DNA of 64,000 nt from Roseburia lenta (GCF_014287435.1 NZ_JACOPG010000003.1:186001-250000), one strand, 5' to 3'; positions 25,339 through 35,505 are shown, counted from the stretch's first letter. Numbers and translations are program-made. The notes: generated by a model not told the origin, from the sequence alone.

Positions 25339-27561
25339 ATGGAAGATTTACAAGGCTATGTGGAACACATCGTGTTCCGCAATGCGGATAACGGTTATAC
25401 CGTTCTCAATTTAATAAGCGAAGAAGATGAAATTACATGTGTAGGAATCTTCCCTGTCGTCACGGAGGGGGAGATTCTTTTATTACATGGGGAATATACA
25501 TCACATCCGACCTATGGCGAACAGTTTCAGATGAAATCCTATGAAACAAAGGCGCCGGAAGATGTCCTTTCTATGGAGCGTTACCTGGCATCCGGTGCCA
25601 TCAAGGGAATCGGTGTGGCACTGGCATCCCGTATCGTGCGACGGTTCAAAAAGGACACCTTCCGCATCATGGAAGAAGAACCGGAACGGCTTGCGGAGAT
25701 CAAGGGGATCAGCGAGCGTATGGCGATGGAGATTTCCAGTCAGATGGTAGAAAAGAAAGACCTGCGGGATGCTATGATCTTTTTAGAAAAATATGGCATC
25801 ACGAGCAATCTGGCGGTCAGGATCTATCAGGCATATGGACAGGAAATTTACAGTGTTATTCGTGAAAACCCCTACCGCATGGCAGAGGAAGTGCCGGGGA
25901 TCGGCTTTAAGATAGCAGATGAGATCGCTGAGCGTGTGGGTATTCGTACCGATTCGGATTTTCGTATCCGGTGCGGGATCCTCTATTGCCTGACAGGGGC
26001 ATCGACACTGGGGCATACCTATCTGCCGCGGGAAGAATTGCTCCGTTATGCCAATCAGTTACTGGGTGTTGCACCGGAGCACATTGAGGAACATGTTATG
26101 AATCTTGCCATGGATGGCAAGGTGGAATTAAAGGATGAGGGCGTGTATGCCAAGAACTTTTACCGTATGGAACAGGTGTCGGCAGGACTTTTACACGCTT
26201 TGAATGAGACCTATGATGTGACACCTGCCAAACTGACCCAGGCGATCGCGAGAATCCAGAAAGAAGAAGATATGGAATTGGATGAGTGGCAGGCAGAGGC
26301 GGTCAGACAGGCGGCGACGCATGGCCTCTTTATCCTGACCGGTGGGCCGGGAACGGGAAAGACGACGACGATCCGAGCCATGATCTCTTATTTCGTGGGC
26401 GAGGGCTATGATATTTTTCTGGCAGCACCGACAGGGCGCGCGGCAAAGCGGATGAGTGAGACTACCGGATATGAGGCAAAGACCATCCACCGTTTACTGG
26501 AAGTCAATGGGGCGATGAGCGAGGCGAAAGATGATGCCAAGGCGGTCGGCGGTTTGTTTGAACGCAACGAGTCCAATCCTCTGGAGGCGGATGTCATAAT
26601 CATTGATGAGATGTCTATGGTGGATATCACTCTCCTGTATGCTCTGTTAAAGGCGATCGGGCCTGGAACGCGTCTGATTCTGGTGGGGGACATCAACCAG
26701 TTGCCGAGTGTTGGACCGGGCAATGTTCTGCGGGACATCATAGCGTCAGAGTGCTTTCCGGTCGTGACCCTGCAAAAGATCTTTCGTCAGGCGAGCCAGA
26801 GCGATATTGTTGTCAATGCGCATAAGATCAACGACGGCCAGCATATCGTACTGGATAATAAGAGCCGGGACTTCTTTCTGCTGAAACGTTATGATGCAGA
26901 TGTCATCATCAGTGTTATGCTACAGTTGGTCAAACAAAAAATGCCAAAATACGTAGACGCGACACCGTATGATGTTCAGGTGCTGACACCGACCCGCAAG
27001 GGGTTACTGGGGGTAGAACGTCTCAATGGCATTTTGCAGCAATATTTAAATCCACCGGGAAAGGGAAAGAAAGAGCATCAGGTGGGTGAGCGGATCTTCC
27101 GTGAGGGTGACAAGGTCATGCAGATCCGCAACAATTACCAGTTAGAATGGGAGATCCGCAGCCGTTATGGACTGGCAATCGACAAAGGACTGGGCGTATT
27201 CAATGGGGATGTTGGGATCATTCAGGAGATCAATGACTACAGCAGCACGGTCAGTGTACTCTATGATGAAAATAAATTGGTGATATATCCTTTTAAGGGA
27301 TTGGACGAACTGGAATTAGCCTATGCGATCACCATTCATAAATCGCAGGGAAGCGAGTATCCGGCGGTGGTCATGCCTTTGCTGCCGGGACCGCGTATGC
27401 TTATGAACCGGAATCTTTTATATACGGCTGTGACCAGGGCGCGCAAGTGTATTACCATTGTGGGGGATGAAAATGTATTTTACCGGATGATCGATAATAC
27501 GACGCAACAGCGTCGGTATTCTGGATTGAAAGAAAGATTAAAAGAGGCCTCGCTCATATAA
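25339..27561 (+). CDS. recD2: ATP-dependent RecD2-type DNA helicase
   Basis: A 740-residue superfamily 1B 5'-3' helicase of the RecD2 group found in bacteria without RecBC. The N-terminal OB-like part is followed by helix-hairpin-helix repeats (VPGIGFKIADEIAERVGI), Walker A TGGPGTGKTTTIRA (about residue 333), Walker B IIDEMSMVD, and the C-terminal AITIHKSQGSEYP and NLLYTAVTRARK motifs. It acts in repair and replication fork maintenance. It lies 18 bases after the flagellar gene. The stop codon is inside a convergent terminator hairpin. Confidence 0.95.
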   Translation: MEDLQGYVEHIVFRNADNGYTVLNLISEEDEITCVGIFPVVTEGEILLLHGEYTSHPTYGEQFQMKSYETKAPEDVLSMERYLASGAIKGIGVALASRIVRRFKKDTFRIMEEEPERLAEIKGISERMAMEISSQMVEKKDLRDAMIFLEKYGITSNLAVRIYQAYGQEIYSVIRENPYRMAEEVPGIGFKIADEIAERVGIRTDSDFRIRCGILYCLTGASTLGHTYLPREELLRYANQLLGVAPEHIEEHVMNLAMDGKVELKDEGVYAKNFYRMEQVSAGLLHALNETYDVTPAKLTQAIARIQKEEDMELDEWQAEAVRQAATHGLFILTGGPGTGKTTTIRAMISYFVGEGYDIFLAAPTGRAAKRMSETTGYEAKTIHRLLEVNGAMSEAKDDAKAVGGLFERNESNPLEADVIIIDEMSMVDITLLYALLKAIGPGTRLILVGDINQLPSVGPGNVLRDIIASECFPVVTLQKIFRQASQSDIVVNAHKINDGQHIVLDNKSRDFFLLKRYDADVIISVMLQLVKQKMPKYVDATPYDVQVLTPTRKGLLGVERLNGILQQYLNPPGKGKKEHQVGERIFREGDKVMQIRNNYQLEWEIRSRYGLAIDKGLGVFNGDVGIIQEINDYSSTVSVLYDENKLVIYPFKGLDELELAYAITIHKSQGSEYPAVVMPLLPGPRMLMNRNLLYTAVTRARKCITIVGDENVFYRMIDNTTQQRRYSGLKERLKEASLI

Positions 27562-27572
27562 GCGAAGCCTCT
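27543..27572. terminator. Convergent terminator of recD2 and the substrate-binding protein
   Basis: AGAGGCCTCGCT and AGCGAAGCCTCT form a stem with one C/A mismatch in the middle and a CATATA loop. It overlaps the last recD2 codons. Confidence 0.7.
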
Positions 27573-27584
27573 GAAAAATATCTT

Positions 27585-28886
27585 TTATTCTGCTGTATCA
27601 TCACTACTGATTCTTGTAGTGGTGGATCCAATTTCGTAATTTGCAAAATAATCATTGATCTCGTGGAAAGATTTTGGAAATGTCATTCCAAGACTTTCGG
27701 CACGAGATGCGTTGTAGAGTTTGACGTTCTCGGCAGGAGAATTGGTGATCTTGATATCACCCGGATCTGCCCCGTCGACTAAAATGCGGTAGACCATCTT
27801 GCCTGCGGCATAGCCCATAGCATAAGGGTCTTTATACATAGATACCAGCGTCTCTTGTCCGAGTGAGGCATCACCACCGACGGTTCTGGTACCGGATGCC
27901 GTGGCGATATCAACGATCGTCCGGACTTCGCTGGTCAACTGGCTTTCGGCAGGAAGGAAGAGAACGCTGCACTCGTTGCAGGCGTATTGTACTATGTCTT
28001 CTAAGGAAGCATCCGCTGCAAGCGGTTCTGCGTTGGCTATGGATAAGTCCGGCGTCCAGGTAGCAGAAGTGCTGGCAACGTGAGCACTGCTTGGAGAAAA
28101 GATACCACTCAAAAGATCATTCCCTGCGAAGGAAACTACGTCATTATTGCTGCCTTCTGTGACAGAAGAAGCGATCTGCTTGGTTGGAGCAATGGCGGTC
28201 GCATCGGTCAGTTCATCACTGATGCTGCTGTCGATATCATCCGAAGGAAGTGCGTATTCTTTCCAAGGGATACCTGCCTGATCCAGATATTTTTCTAAAA
28301 GGACATTCTGGTAAATGCCGTCCGTATCTTCCGGGTTATACAAAAGCCCGACAGACTGCAGATCCGGTGTTGCCTCGATCAGGAGTGATAATTGCTCCTC
28401 CAGATTTGGCTTGGATGAAATACCGGTCACATTGGTGCCTGTTTTTTTGTTCCAGGAGGAATCAGAGGCGGTGGCTAAGTGAAGGACACTCTGGTAGTCC
28501 ATAACAGCAGCGCCGACGATCGGAATGTCCTCGGTTGCCGTGGCAGCGGAAGACAGGCTCTTTTTGCCATTGGCAAAGATCAGATCTGTGCCGCCGGTGA
28601 CATAATCTGCGCAGATGCTGTCCGTGCCGATCGTATTGTTGGCGACCATGGTCGTGACATTGACATGAGCAGATCCGAAAAGATCTGTCAGGGCATCGTT
28701 AAAGCCCTGTGAGATATTGTTGTAGTAGTCGCTGTCTTCATCCTGACAGAGACTGATATTATATACTGTGTCATCTTCTTCCGGCAGGGGGGTATAGCCG
28801 GAGGACTTGTCCTTGCCGCAAGCCGGAAGTGATACTACCAGAATGGCGGCGAGCCCGGTGCAGGCAAAACGTTTTATATTTAGCAT
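27585..28886 (-). CDS. ABC transporter substrate-binding lipoprotein (TrpX/ABC_sub_bind type)
   Basis: A 433-residue lipoprotein. It begins MLNIKRF, has a hydrophobic core and a lipobox LPAC with the lipidated Cys near residue 23. The body resembles the two-lobe ABC_sub_bind family (NISQGFNDALTDLFG, DLIFANG near the first lobe; QSVGLLYNPEDTDG, ADPGDIKITNSPAENVKLYN near the end), which binds amino acids or related small molecules. No permease or ATPase gene is beside it, so it is an orphan receptor here. An in-frame start exists at 28904; GGAGG before 28886 supports the shorter form. Confidence 0.8.
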   Translation of the reverse strand: MLNIKRFACTGLAAILVVSLPACGKDKSSGYTPLPEEDDTVYNISLCQDEDSDYYNNISQGFNDALTDLFGSAHVNVTTMVANNTIGTDSICADYVTGGTDLIFANGKKSLSSAATATEDIPIVGAAVMDYQSVLHLATASDSSWNKKTGTNVTGISSKPNLEEQLSLLIEATPDLQSVGLLYNPEDTDGIYQNVLLEKYLDQAGIPWKEYALPSDDIDSSISDELTDATAIAPTKQIASSVTEGSNNDVVSFAGNDLLSGIFSPSSAHVASTSATWTPDLSIANAEPLAADASLEDIVQYACNECSVLFLPAESQLTSEVRTIVDIATASGTRTVGGDASLGQETLVSMYKDPYAMGYAAGKMVYRILVDGADPGDIKITNSPAENVKLYNASRAESLGMTFPKSFHEINDYFANYEIGSTTTRISSDDTAE

Positions 28887-28974
28887 AGTTAGAAAAACCT
28901 CCATATGAAACTGTTATACAGCATTTTTAAATAACTCTGAAATTACATTTTAAAGAGAGGGGAGAAAAAAGTCA

Positions 28975-29730
28975 ATGAGGGGTCATAGAAAATACACACT
29001 GCCAGGCAAATTGCTGGAGGGGATCCGACAGGAAATCTTCCCGGAACGCTGTCCGGGATGCAATGAGATCCTGTTTGCCAAGGAGAAAGAAAAGGGATTT
29101 TGCCAGGCATGTGCCGGGAAAATCATTTATATAGGAGACGGGGGCTGCGTCAAATGCGGGAAAGCCCTGACAGATCTTACGCAGGATCTGTGCGGGGATT
29201 GCGGGAAAAAAGCGCATGCATTTGTGCAGAACAGGGCGGTCTATGCCTATGACGGTCCTATGAAAGAGGCTATGTATCGCTTTAAATATAGTAATTGCCG
29301 TGCATATCGGCGTGTTTTTGCAAAGGATGCCTGGCGTATCTACGGTGACTGGCTCAGAAATTTGGAGGTGGATGCGGTCGTTCCGGTGCCTATGTATGCG
29401 GGAAAAGAGCGGCGGCGCGGCTACAATCAGGCAGAGGTTTTTGCAGGGGAGATCGCAACTCTGATGGATTGCAGGATGGAAAGGTCACTGGCTGTGCGGA
29501 CCAAGAATACGGCACCCCTTAAGAACCTGAATGATCAGAGAAGAAAAAAGAATTTGGAAAATGCTTTTAAAATCAGAAAAAATGGTGTAAAATTAAACAA
29601 AATTCTGTTAATTGATGATATCTATACGACAGGGAGCACATTGGATGGCGTGACCGAGGCTCTTTTGGCATCGGGCGTGCGTCAGGTCTATTGCCTGACG
29701 GTCTGCGCCGGCAGGGAAAAACATGTGTGA
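28975..29730 (+). CDS. comFC: ComF family phosphoribosyltransferase-like protein
   Basis: A 251-residue ComFC homologue, needed in some bacteria for DNA uptake during transformation. The N-terminal zinc part has four CxxC pairs (CPGC, CQAC, CVKC, CGDC) and the C-terminal phosphoribosyltransferase domain has VPVPMYAGKERRRGYNQA and the PRPP loop ILLIDDIYTTGSTL. It overlaps the next gene's longer frame and is next to a YvyF-like gene, as comFC is in Bacillus. AGAGAGGGGAG precedes the start. Confidence 0.9.
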   Translation: MRGHRKYTLPGKLLEGIRQEIFPERCPGCNEILFAKEKEKGFCQACAGKIIYIGDGGCVKCGKALTDLTQDLCGDCGKKAHAFVQNRAVYAYDGPMKEAMYRFKYSNCRAYRRVFAKDAWRIYGDWLRNLEVDAVVPVPMYAGKERRRGYNQAEVFAGEIATLMDCRMERSLAVRTKNTAPLKNLNDQRRKKNLENAFKIRKNGVKLNKILLIDDIYTTGSTLDGVTEALLASGVRQVYCLTVCAGREKHV

Positions 29731-29746
29731 CCGGGAGGAGGAAAAT

Positions 29747-30160
29747 ATGGACGTACGAAATTGCAGACAATGTGGCAGATTATTTAACTATCTGGGAGGA
29801 CCGCCAATTTGTCAGGCATGCAGAGAGGCTGTAGAGGAGAAGTTCCAGCAGGTCAAGGAATATGTGCGCAATAATCCGGGTTCCAACATCCAGATGGTAG
29901 CCGAGGATAATGATGTCACGGTACAGCAGATCCGTCAGTGGATCCGTGAAGAACGCCTGGAGTTTTCAGCAGACTCACAGGTGGGAATCGAATGTGAGTG
30001 CTGTGGTGCTTCTATTCGTACCGGACGTTTTTGTGAGGCATGCAAGAGCCGTATGCGTGGGGATTTTAGCAACGCGATCCAGAAACCGGAGCCAAAAGAA
30101 GATCTATCCAAGAACAAGGGTCTGCGTGATGTAGACAAGATGCGTTTCTTAAAAAAATAA
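29747..30160 (+). CDS. YvyF-type flagellar operon protein (TIGR03826)
   Basis: A 137-residue zinc-finger protein. The start has CRQCGRLFNYLGGPPICQAC and the centre a helix-turn-helix-like QMVAEDNDVTVQQIRQWI stretch, followed by a second CECCGASIRTGRFCEAC pair. The family sits beside comFC and flagellar genes in Bacilli and Clostridia. It may regulate flagellar or competence genes, but this is not established. GGGAGGAGG before the ATG at 29747 decides the start over the one at 29723. Confidence 0.8.
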   Translation: MDVRNCRQCGRLFNYLGGPPICQACREAVEEKFQQVKEYVRNNPGSNIQMVAEDNDVTVQQIRQWIREERLEFSADSQVGIECECCGASIRTGRFCEACKSRMRGDFSNAIQKPEPKEDLSKNKGLRDVDKMRFLKK

Positions 30161-30176
30161 ATATGAGCAGGATCAT

Positions 30177-30211
30177 ACCCCTTTTCACTCGGTTGGAGAA
30201 GGGGTGTTTTT
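30177..30211 (+). terminator. Intrinsic terminator after the YvyF-type gene
   Basis: ACCCCTT (30177-30183) pairs with AAGGGGT (30199-30205), followed by GTTTTTG. Confidence 0.75.
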
Positions 30212-30241
30212 GTGTTTTTCTTGTGTATTCCCCCTGCGAGG

Positions 30242-30269
30242 TTGCGCCGAGATTTGATTATGTTATAAT
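30242..30269 (+). promoter_or_regulatory. Probable sigma-A promoter for the cda operon
   Basis: TTGCGC (30242-30247), 16 bases, TATAAT (30264-30269). A perfect -10 and a partial -35, 63 bases upstream of the first gene. Confidence 0.5.
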
Positions 30270-30331
30270 GTGATGTAGTGGTGAGTAGTGTTTGTATGCG
30301 CACGAGCAAGGAAAATGCAGGAGGAAGCCAG

Positions 30332-30751
30332 ATGCTAAGCGAACAGCGTGTCATGCATATGACAAAGATGGCGATGATCGAAGACAAACAAGGCCGCAAA
30401 CTTGGTCCGGCAATACATTATCGCAAACGTGATTATCTTTCTCTTTGTACCTTGGGCGGTGTCTTTCTGGGTACTTTGATCTATGCGGCACTTTATGCAG
30501 GTCTTATTGTCCTGCTGGCCAGCACTTTGGTAGTCAATATCCATCTGGTTGGATTGATACTTGGCATTTTATTGGGATTGGTTCTCTATATATTATATAT
30601 GTACTATTATCTTCGTATGGTGCGCAGACACGCAGCCAAGCGATATGACGAGGGTGTGACGCTTTTGCGCCACTTGCGCAAGGACTATCGGGAACTGCGC
30701 GAGATGTATCAGGAAGAGGACCTGTCGAAAATACCTGAGGGATGGGACTAA
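30332..30751 (+). CDS. Small membrane protein of unknown function
   Basis: A 139-residue protein with two adjacent hydrophobic spans (about residues 38-60 and 66-90) and a basic, helical cytoplasmic tail (MVRRHAAKRYDEGVTLLRHLRKDYRELREM). I do not recognise the family. GGAGGAAG seven bases before the ATG at 30332 supports that start. The stop codon is one base from the next gene, so they form one operon with cdaA, cdaR and glmM. Confidence 0.65.
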   Translation: MLSEQRVMHMTKMAMIEDKQGRKLGPAIHYRKRDYLSLCTLGGVFLGTLIYAALYAGLIVLLASTLVVNIHLVGLILGILLGLVLYILYMYYYLRMVRRHAAKRYDEGVTLLRHLRKDYRELREMYQEEDLSKIPEGWD

Positions 30752-30752
30752 T

Positions 30753-31727
30753 ATGACATTTTTAATACAGATACGAACGAAGATCAGGCATTTTATCATA
30801 ACAAGAGAAGAATGGGTGGTACGCTTGCTCCGCTTTGCGATCGTGCTGGCTGTGCTCTTGGTCATGAATCGGTGCTTTGGTTATCAAAAGATATTGAATC
30901 ATTGGTGGGTCTCTGTGGTGATCGCGGGTATCAGTATGCTGCTTCCGCTGGCAGGGTCTACTTTTATTGTGTTTTTTGTGGGACTCATGCATCTGATGAC
31001 CTTGTCGACAGATGCAGCGGTCATAGCCTTGGTTCTGCTGGCGATCAGTTATGCGGTATCTGCATATTTTCGGTCAGATGATACTTATAATATGATGGTC
31101 ATACCGGCTTGCCGTTATCTCAATATCCCCTTTGTCGTACCCATGGAAGCGGGTCTGATGCGCAGCATACATGAACTGCCTACGATCATATGCGGAAGTG
31201 TATTATCATACTATCTGAAGACGGTCGTGGAAAATGCCTCATCTTTTCTGGATCCCAATACGGATCTGAGCGCGGCAGAGTTATTACAGGGACAGATCCT
31301 AAACAACAGCATGTTTTACATCTATCTGGTGGCGATGACGGCAATGTTTCTGGTGGTCTACACCGTGCGGACTAAGGGCATAGAACATGCATGGCTGGTG
31401 GGCGTACTTTCCGGTGTAGTCGTTGAATTTGTGCTGATGCTGGCAGGCATCCTCTTTACCGGAGAAAAGGAAAACATTCCGCTTCTGGTGATCGGCAATG
31501 TTGTGACCCTGATCGTGGGACTTGGCATGGTATTTTTTGCCAGAGGATTTGATTATACACGTACCGAGCATGTACAGTTTGAAGATGATGAATATTATTA
31601 CTATGTGACGGCAGTGCCAAAGATGCACATACCGGAGCAGGAAAAAGAGATCAAGCGTATTACTTCCGAGACATTACCGCTCCCGGTGGATGATCTGGAA
31701 GAAACAGAAGAGACGCAGGACAATTAA
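30753..31727 (+). CDS. Polytopic membrane protein of unknown function
   Basis: A 324-residue protein with perhaps eight hydrophobic segments and an acidic cytoplasmic tail. A tyrosine cluster (DDEYYYYVTAVPKMHIPE) sits just after the last span, followed by an acidic end rich in Glu. I do not recognise a transporter or enzyme signature. It lies one base after the previous membrane protein and 17 bases before the diadenylate cyclase gene. A link to c-di-AMP signalling or osmotic control is only suggested by position. Confidence 0.65.
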   Translation: MTFLIQIRTKIRHFIITREEWVVRLLRFAIVLAVLLVMNRCFGYQKILNHWWVSVVIAGISMLLPLAGSTFIVFFVGLMHLMTLSTDAAVIALVLLAISYAVSAYFRSDDTYNMMVIPACRYLNIPFVVPMEAGLMRSIHELPTIICGSVLSYYLKTVVENASSFLDPNTDLSAAELLQGQILNNSMFYIYLVAMTAMFLVVYTVRTKGIEHAWLVGVLSGVVVEFVLMLAGILFTGEKENIPLLVIGNVVTLIVGLGMVFFARGFDYTRTEHVQFEDDEYYYYVTAVPKMHIPEQEKEIKRITSETLPLPVDDLEETEETQDN

Positions 31728-31744
31728 GAAAGGGGTGAGATGAT

Positions 31745-32641
31745 ATGGACAACATCATAAATAGTCTGGATGCATTCTTTGGAGATTATTTTGGAATCAA
31801 TTTTCCGAATGTGCAGATCACGGATATCGTGGAAATTATCATCATTGCTTTTTTCATTTATCAACTTTTGATCTGGGTGCAGAACACAAGGACTTGGATG
31901 CTCTTTCGAGGTCTGCTGGTTGTTGTAGCATTCTTTATTTTGGCAGCCCTGTTCCAGATGAGTACGATCCTCTGGCTGGGCGAAAAACTCCTGAATGTGG
32001 CACTGATCATGGTGATCGTTGTGTTCCAGCCGGAACTCCGTAAGGCTCTGGAAGACCTGGGGCGACGACGGCTGTTTACTTTTCTTGCCAATCTGGGTGT
32101 TGGCAAGAGTATTTCCAAGCGTTTTGAGGATAAGACCATCAATGACACGGTCATGGCATGCTTTGAGATGGGAGCCGTCAAGACGGGAGCCTTGATCGTG
32201 GTAGAAAACCAGATGCGCCTGGATGAGGTGGAAAGAACCGGTATCACACTGGATGCCGTTCTGACCAGGCAGCTTCTGATCAATATCTTCGAGAAAAATA
32301 CACCCCTGCATGACGGCGCGATCATTGTACGAGGCGATCGTATCGTGGCTGCGACCTGTTATCTGCCGTTGTCCGAGAATATGAATTTAAGCAAGGCACT
32401 CGGTACAAGGCATCGTGCGGCGCTGGGCATCAGCGAGGTCTGTGATGCGCTGACGATCGTGGTTTCCGAGGAGACTGGCGGGGTATCCATAGCGCAGAAC
32501 GGACATCTGACGGAGAAAGTGACTGACGATCAGTTAAAAGAAAAATTGATCGAGTTGCAGAATCCGGTAAAAGATGTAGACGAGAATAACAAACCGCGTT
32601 TGGGAAGGAGGGTAAAAGATGAAGCAGAGCATAACTCCTAA
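31745..32641 (+). CDS. cdaA: Diadenylate cyclase CdaA
   Basis: A 298-residue enzyme that makes cyclic di-AMP from two ATP. It has three N-terminal membrane spans and a DAC domain with HDGAIIV (about residue 187-193) and the RHR in GTRHRAALG (about 220). c-di-AMP controls potassium and osmolyte uptake and wall homeostasis. Its 3' end overlaps cdaR by 23 bases, implying translational coupling. The operon cdaA-cdaR-glmM is conserved across Firmicutes. Confidence 0.95.
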   Translation: MDNIINSLDAFFGDYFGINFPNVQITDIVEIIIIAFFIYQLLIWVQNTRTWMLFRGLLVVVAFFILAALFQMSTILWLGEKLLNVALIMVIVVFQPELRKALEDLGRRRLFTFLANLGVGKSISKRFEDKTINDTVMACFEMGAVKTGALIVVENQMRLDEVERTGITLDAVLTRQLLINIFEKNTPLHDGAIIVRGDRIVAATCYLPLSENMNLSKALGTRHRAALGISEVCDALTIVVSEETGGVSIAQNGHLTEKVTDDQLKEKLIELQNPVKDVDENNKPRLGRRVKDEAEHNS

Positions 32642-33866
32642 GATCAAACGAATGTTTTTAAATAACTGGGGACTGAAACTGTTAGCACTTTTCTTTTCCA
32701 TCCTATTGTGGCTGATCGTTGTCAATGTGGACGATCCGACCCAGACCAAGACTTTTACGACGAGTGTAAATGTGGTCAATGCGGATGTTCTGACCGATGC
32801 CGGACGCTACTATGAGATCCCGGAGGGTGGCAATACCGTCAGTTTCCGTGTGACGGCAAAACGTTCTGTGATGGAACGGTTGTCGGGATCTGATTTTACG
32901 GCAACGGCTGACATGAACTATTTAGAGGATGATTCCCGTGTTCCTGTGACGATCACGGTCAACAATAACAACAGCAGTATTACGGTCTCAGCCAAGAGAC
33001 TGTATCTGCAAGTCATCATCGGTAATAAAATGACGACTAAGCATGATGTGGAAGTCGAGACCAACGGCAATCCGGCGGAGGGCTGCGTGATCGACAAGAC
33101 GGAAGTGGATCCATCCAGTGTGACCGTATCGGGACCGGAAGATGTAGTCAGCACCATTGCGAAAGTGGTTGCATATGTTGATGTTGACGGTGTCAACGAA
33201 GATTTTGATACGGATGCATCCTTGCATTTTCTGGATAAAAACGGTAATGAGATCGATCAGAGCCGACTGAATGTAAACCATGAGACGGTTAAGGTCAGTC
33301 TTACGATCTCCCATATCAAGACAGTAGCGGTACAGGTGCAGACGACAGGAAGTCTGCCACAGGGATTGTATCTGGAGTCTGTCAGTGTGGATCCGGACAC
33401 AATCGAGATCACCGGAGAGGCAGATGTGCTTAATGAGATCACGGAGATCACGATCAGTGGCAGTGCACTGGATCTGTCCAAACTCACATCGAGTCTGACG
33501 ACTACCGTGGATCTGAATACTTATCTGCCGAGCGGAGCCAAGGTCGCAGACAGTAATGCTGCGCAGGCGACGGTCAAGGTCAACGTATCCGGGGATGAGA
33601 CAAAGACTTATCGTGTGCCGACTGCCAATCTGACGATCAAAAATCTGGAAGATGGCAGCAAGGCAGTATTTGATGCTACAACAGTAGAAGTAAAGATTAC
33701 CGGAAAGGCATCGGATCTGGCAGACCTTGTCGCAGAGAATATCACAGGGTCGGTGGATGTCAGTGGTCTGGGAGCCGGTAAGCATACGGTGTCTGTCACG
33801 TTGGATCTGGACAGCGGGATTTCAGCGACGGCAGCAACGACGAATATAACAATCACAACGGAGTAA
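32619..33866 (+). CDS. cdaR: YbbR-domain regulator of CdaA
   Basis: A 415-residue membrane-anchored protein: a single N-terminal span ([19 protein letters not shown]) and an extracellular chain of YbbR repeats, with motifs such as [34 protein letters not shown] and [19 protein letters not shown]. CdaR binds CdaA and modulates its activity in Bacillus and Listeria. The start is within cdaA, giving an overlap of 23 bases, and a GGGAAGGAGG ribosome site precedes it. Confidence 0.9.
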   Translation: MKQSITPKIKRMFLNNWGLKLLALFFSILLWLIVVNVDDPTQTKTFTTSVNVVNADVLTDAGRYYEIPEGGNTVSFRVTAKRSVMERLSGSDFTATADMNYLEDDSRVPVTITVNNNNSSITVSAKRLYLQVIIGNKMTTKHDVEVETNGNPAEGCVIDKTEVDPSSVTVSGPEDVVSTIAKVVAYVDVDGVNEDFDTDASLHFLDKNGNEIDQSRLNVNHETVKVSLTISHIKTVAVQVQTTGSLPQGLYLESVSVDPDTIEITGEADVLNEITEITISGSALDLSKLTSSLTTTVDLNTYLPSGAKVADSNAAQATVKVNVSGDETKTYRVPTANLTIKNLEDGSKAVFDATTVEVKITGKASDLADLVAENITGSVDVSGLGAGKHTVSVTLDLDSGISATAATTNITITTE

Positions 33867-33879
33867 GAAGGAGTTAAAC

Positions 33880-35229
33880 ATGGGAAGATTATTTGGAACC
33901 GATGGCGTAAGAGGAGTTGCCGGTTCAGAACTTACGATCGGACTGGCTACGAAACTGGGGCAGGCGGGAGCATACGTCCTTACCAAGGAGCAGGCACACA
34001 AGCCAACGATCATCGTAGGCTGTGATACGAGAATATCCGGTGGTATGCTGGCAAGTGCTCTGATGGCAGGCATCTGTTCTGTCGGTGCAGATGCGATTTT
34101 CGCCGGTGTTATGCCGACACCTGCGATCGCGTATCTGACAAGAAAACACAAGGTGGATGCAGGTGTTGTTATCTCTGCGTCTCATAATCCAATGGAATTT
34201 AACGGTATCAAATTTTTCAATGGCGAGGGCTATAAGTTGTCCGACGCTCTGGAGGATGAGATCGAGGCTCTGATCGCCAACGATATGAAGGATATCAATC
34301 TGCCGACCGGATCCGGTATTGGCAAGATCGAATACCGCTTCGATATGATTCGCGAGTATGTGGACTTTATGAAAAAGACAGTTCCGGTCGATCTTTCCGG
34401 CATGAAGATCGTGATCGACTGTGCAGAGGGCGCGTCTTATAAGACCTCCGTGGAGACCCTGCGTGAACTGGGAGCGAATCTGGTAGCCATCCATACAAAC
34501 CCGGATGGAACCAACATCAATTCCAATTGCGGATCGACCCATATGGAAGAATTGCAGGCGAGAGTTGTCTATGAAAAGGCAGCTCTGGGTCTGGCTTTTG
34601 ACGGGGACGCAGATCGTATGCTTGCCGTAGATGAAAATGGCAAGATGGTAGATGGCGATGAGATTATGGCGATCTGTGCCAACTATATGAAGGAAAAAGG
34701 AAGTTTAAAACAGGATACGGTCGTTGTTACGGTCATGTCAAATCTGGGATTCACCCTGATGGGGCAGGAGAAGAATCTTCACATCGAAAAGACAAAAGTA
34801 GGCGATCGCTATGTTTTGGAAAATATGCTTGCAAACGGTTATAATTTAGGTGGCGAGCAATCCGGTCATGTGATCTTTCTGGATGACAATACAACAGGTG
34901 ACGGGCTCTTGAGCGCACTTCATCTGTTGCAGGTCATGGTGGATACCGGCAAGCCATTATCGGAACTTGCCAAGGTGATGGAAGTCCTACCACAGGCACT
35001 GGTGAACGCCAAGGTGCCTAACCATAAGAAAGAAAGTTTTATGGAGTATCCGGAGATTGCCAGTGCCGTGAAAGAACTGGAGGATAAGTTTGCCGGAGAG
35101 GGACGCGTTTTGATCCGTCCATCCGGAACCGAACCGCTTGTCCGCGTTATGATCGAGGGCAAGGATCAAAAGCAGATTGAAGAAGAAGCCAAGAAATTAG
35201 CAGAACTGATCATGAATACAATGTTATAG
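33880..35229 (+). CDS. glmM: Phosphoglucosamine mutase
   Basis: A 449-residue enzyme converting glucosamine-6-phosphate to glucosamine-1-phosphate for UDP-GlcNAc. The phosphoserine loop is [12 protein letters not shown] (Ser101), the metal loop FDGDADR, the sugar loop [10 protein letters not shown], and the phosphate-binding loop [11 protein letters not shown]. It closes the cdaA-cdaR-glmM operon and links c-di-AMP to wall precursor synthesis; GlmM binds and inhibits CdaA in some Firmicutes. Confidence 0.96.
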   Translation: MGRLFGTDGVRGVAGSELTIGLATKLGQAGAYVLTKEQAHKPTIIVGCDTRISGGMLASALMAGICSVGADAIFAGVMPTPAIAYLTRKHKVDAGVVISASHNPMEFNGIKFFNGEGYKLSDALEDEIEALIANDMKDINLPTGSGIGKIEYRFDMIREYVDFMKKTVPVDLSGMKIVIDCAEGASYKTSVETLRELGANLVAIHTNPDGTNINSNCGSTHMEELQARVVYEKAALGLAFDGDADRMLAVDENGKMVDGDEIMAICANYMKEKGSLKQDTVVVTVMSNLGFTLMGQEKNLHIEKTKVGDRYVLENMLANGYNLGGEQSGHVIFLDDNTTGDGLLSALHLLQVMVDTGKPLSELAKVMEVLPQALVNAKVPNHKKESFMEYPEIASAVKELEDKFAGEGRVLIRPSGTEPLVRVMIEGKDQKQIEEEAKKLAELIMNTML

Positions 35230-35238
35230 GAGGTTGTC

Positions 35239-35505
35239 ATGGTTACACAGAAGGTACAGATTATCAATCCCACAGGCCTTCATTTAAGACCAGCGGGAAT
35301 CTTTTGCCAGGAGGCAATGAAATACACATCCAGTATCACATTTCATTATGGAGCAAGTGGCACAGCCAACGCTAAGAGTGTCTTGAGCGTGCTTGGCGCC
35401 TGCATCAAATCCGGTGATGAGATCGAGATCGTCTGTGAGGGCGAAGATGAAGAAGAAGCCCTGAAGGCATTGGTGGCATTGGTAGAAAACGGATTTGGAG
35501 AATAA
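35239..35505 (+). CDS. HPr family phosphocarrier protein
   Basis: An 88-residue HPr. The phosphoacceptor His15 is in PTGLHLRPAG and the regulatory serine (Ser47, equal to Ser46 of Bacillus HPr) in AKSVLSVLGA, so both PTS transfer and HPr-kinase control appear possible. AGGAGG precedes the start by seven bases. It is nine bases after glmM, so probably in the same operon. Whether it is the main HPr or a Crh-type regulator cannot be decided; the kept His15 favours HPr. Confidence 0.85.
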   Translation: MVTQKVQIINPTGLHLRPAGIFCQEAMKYTSSITFHYGASGTANAKSVLSVLGACIKSGDEIEIVCEGEDEEEALKALVALVENGFGE

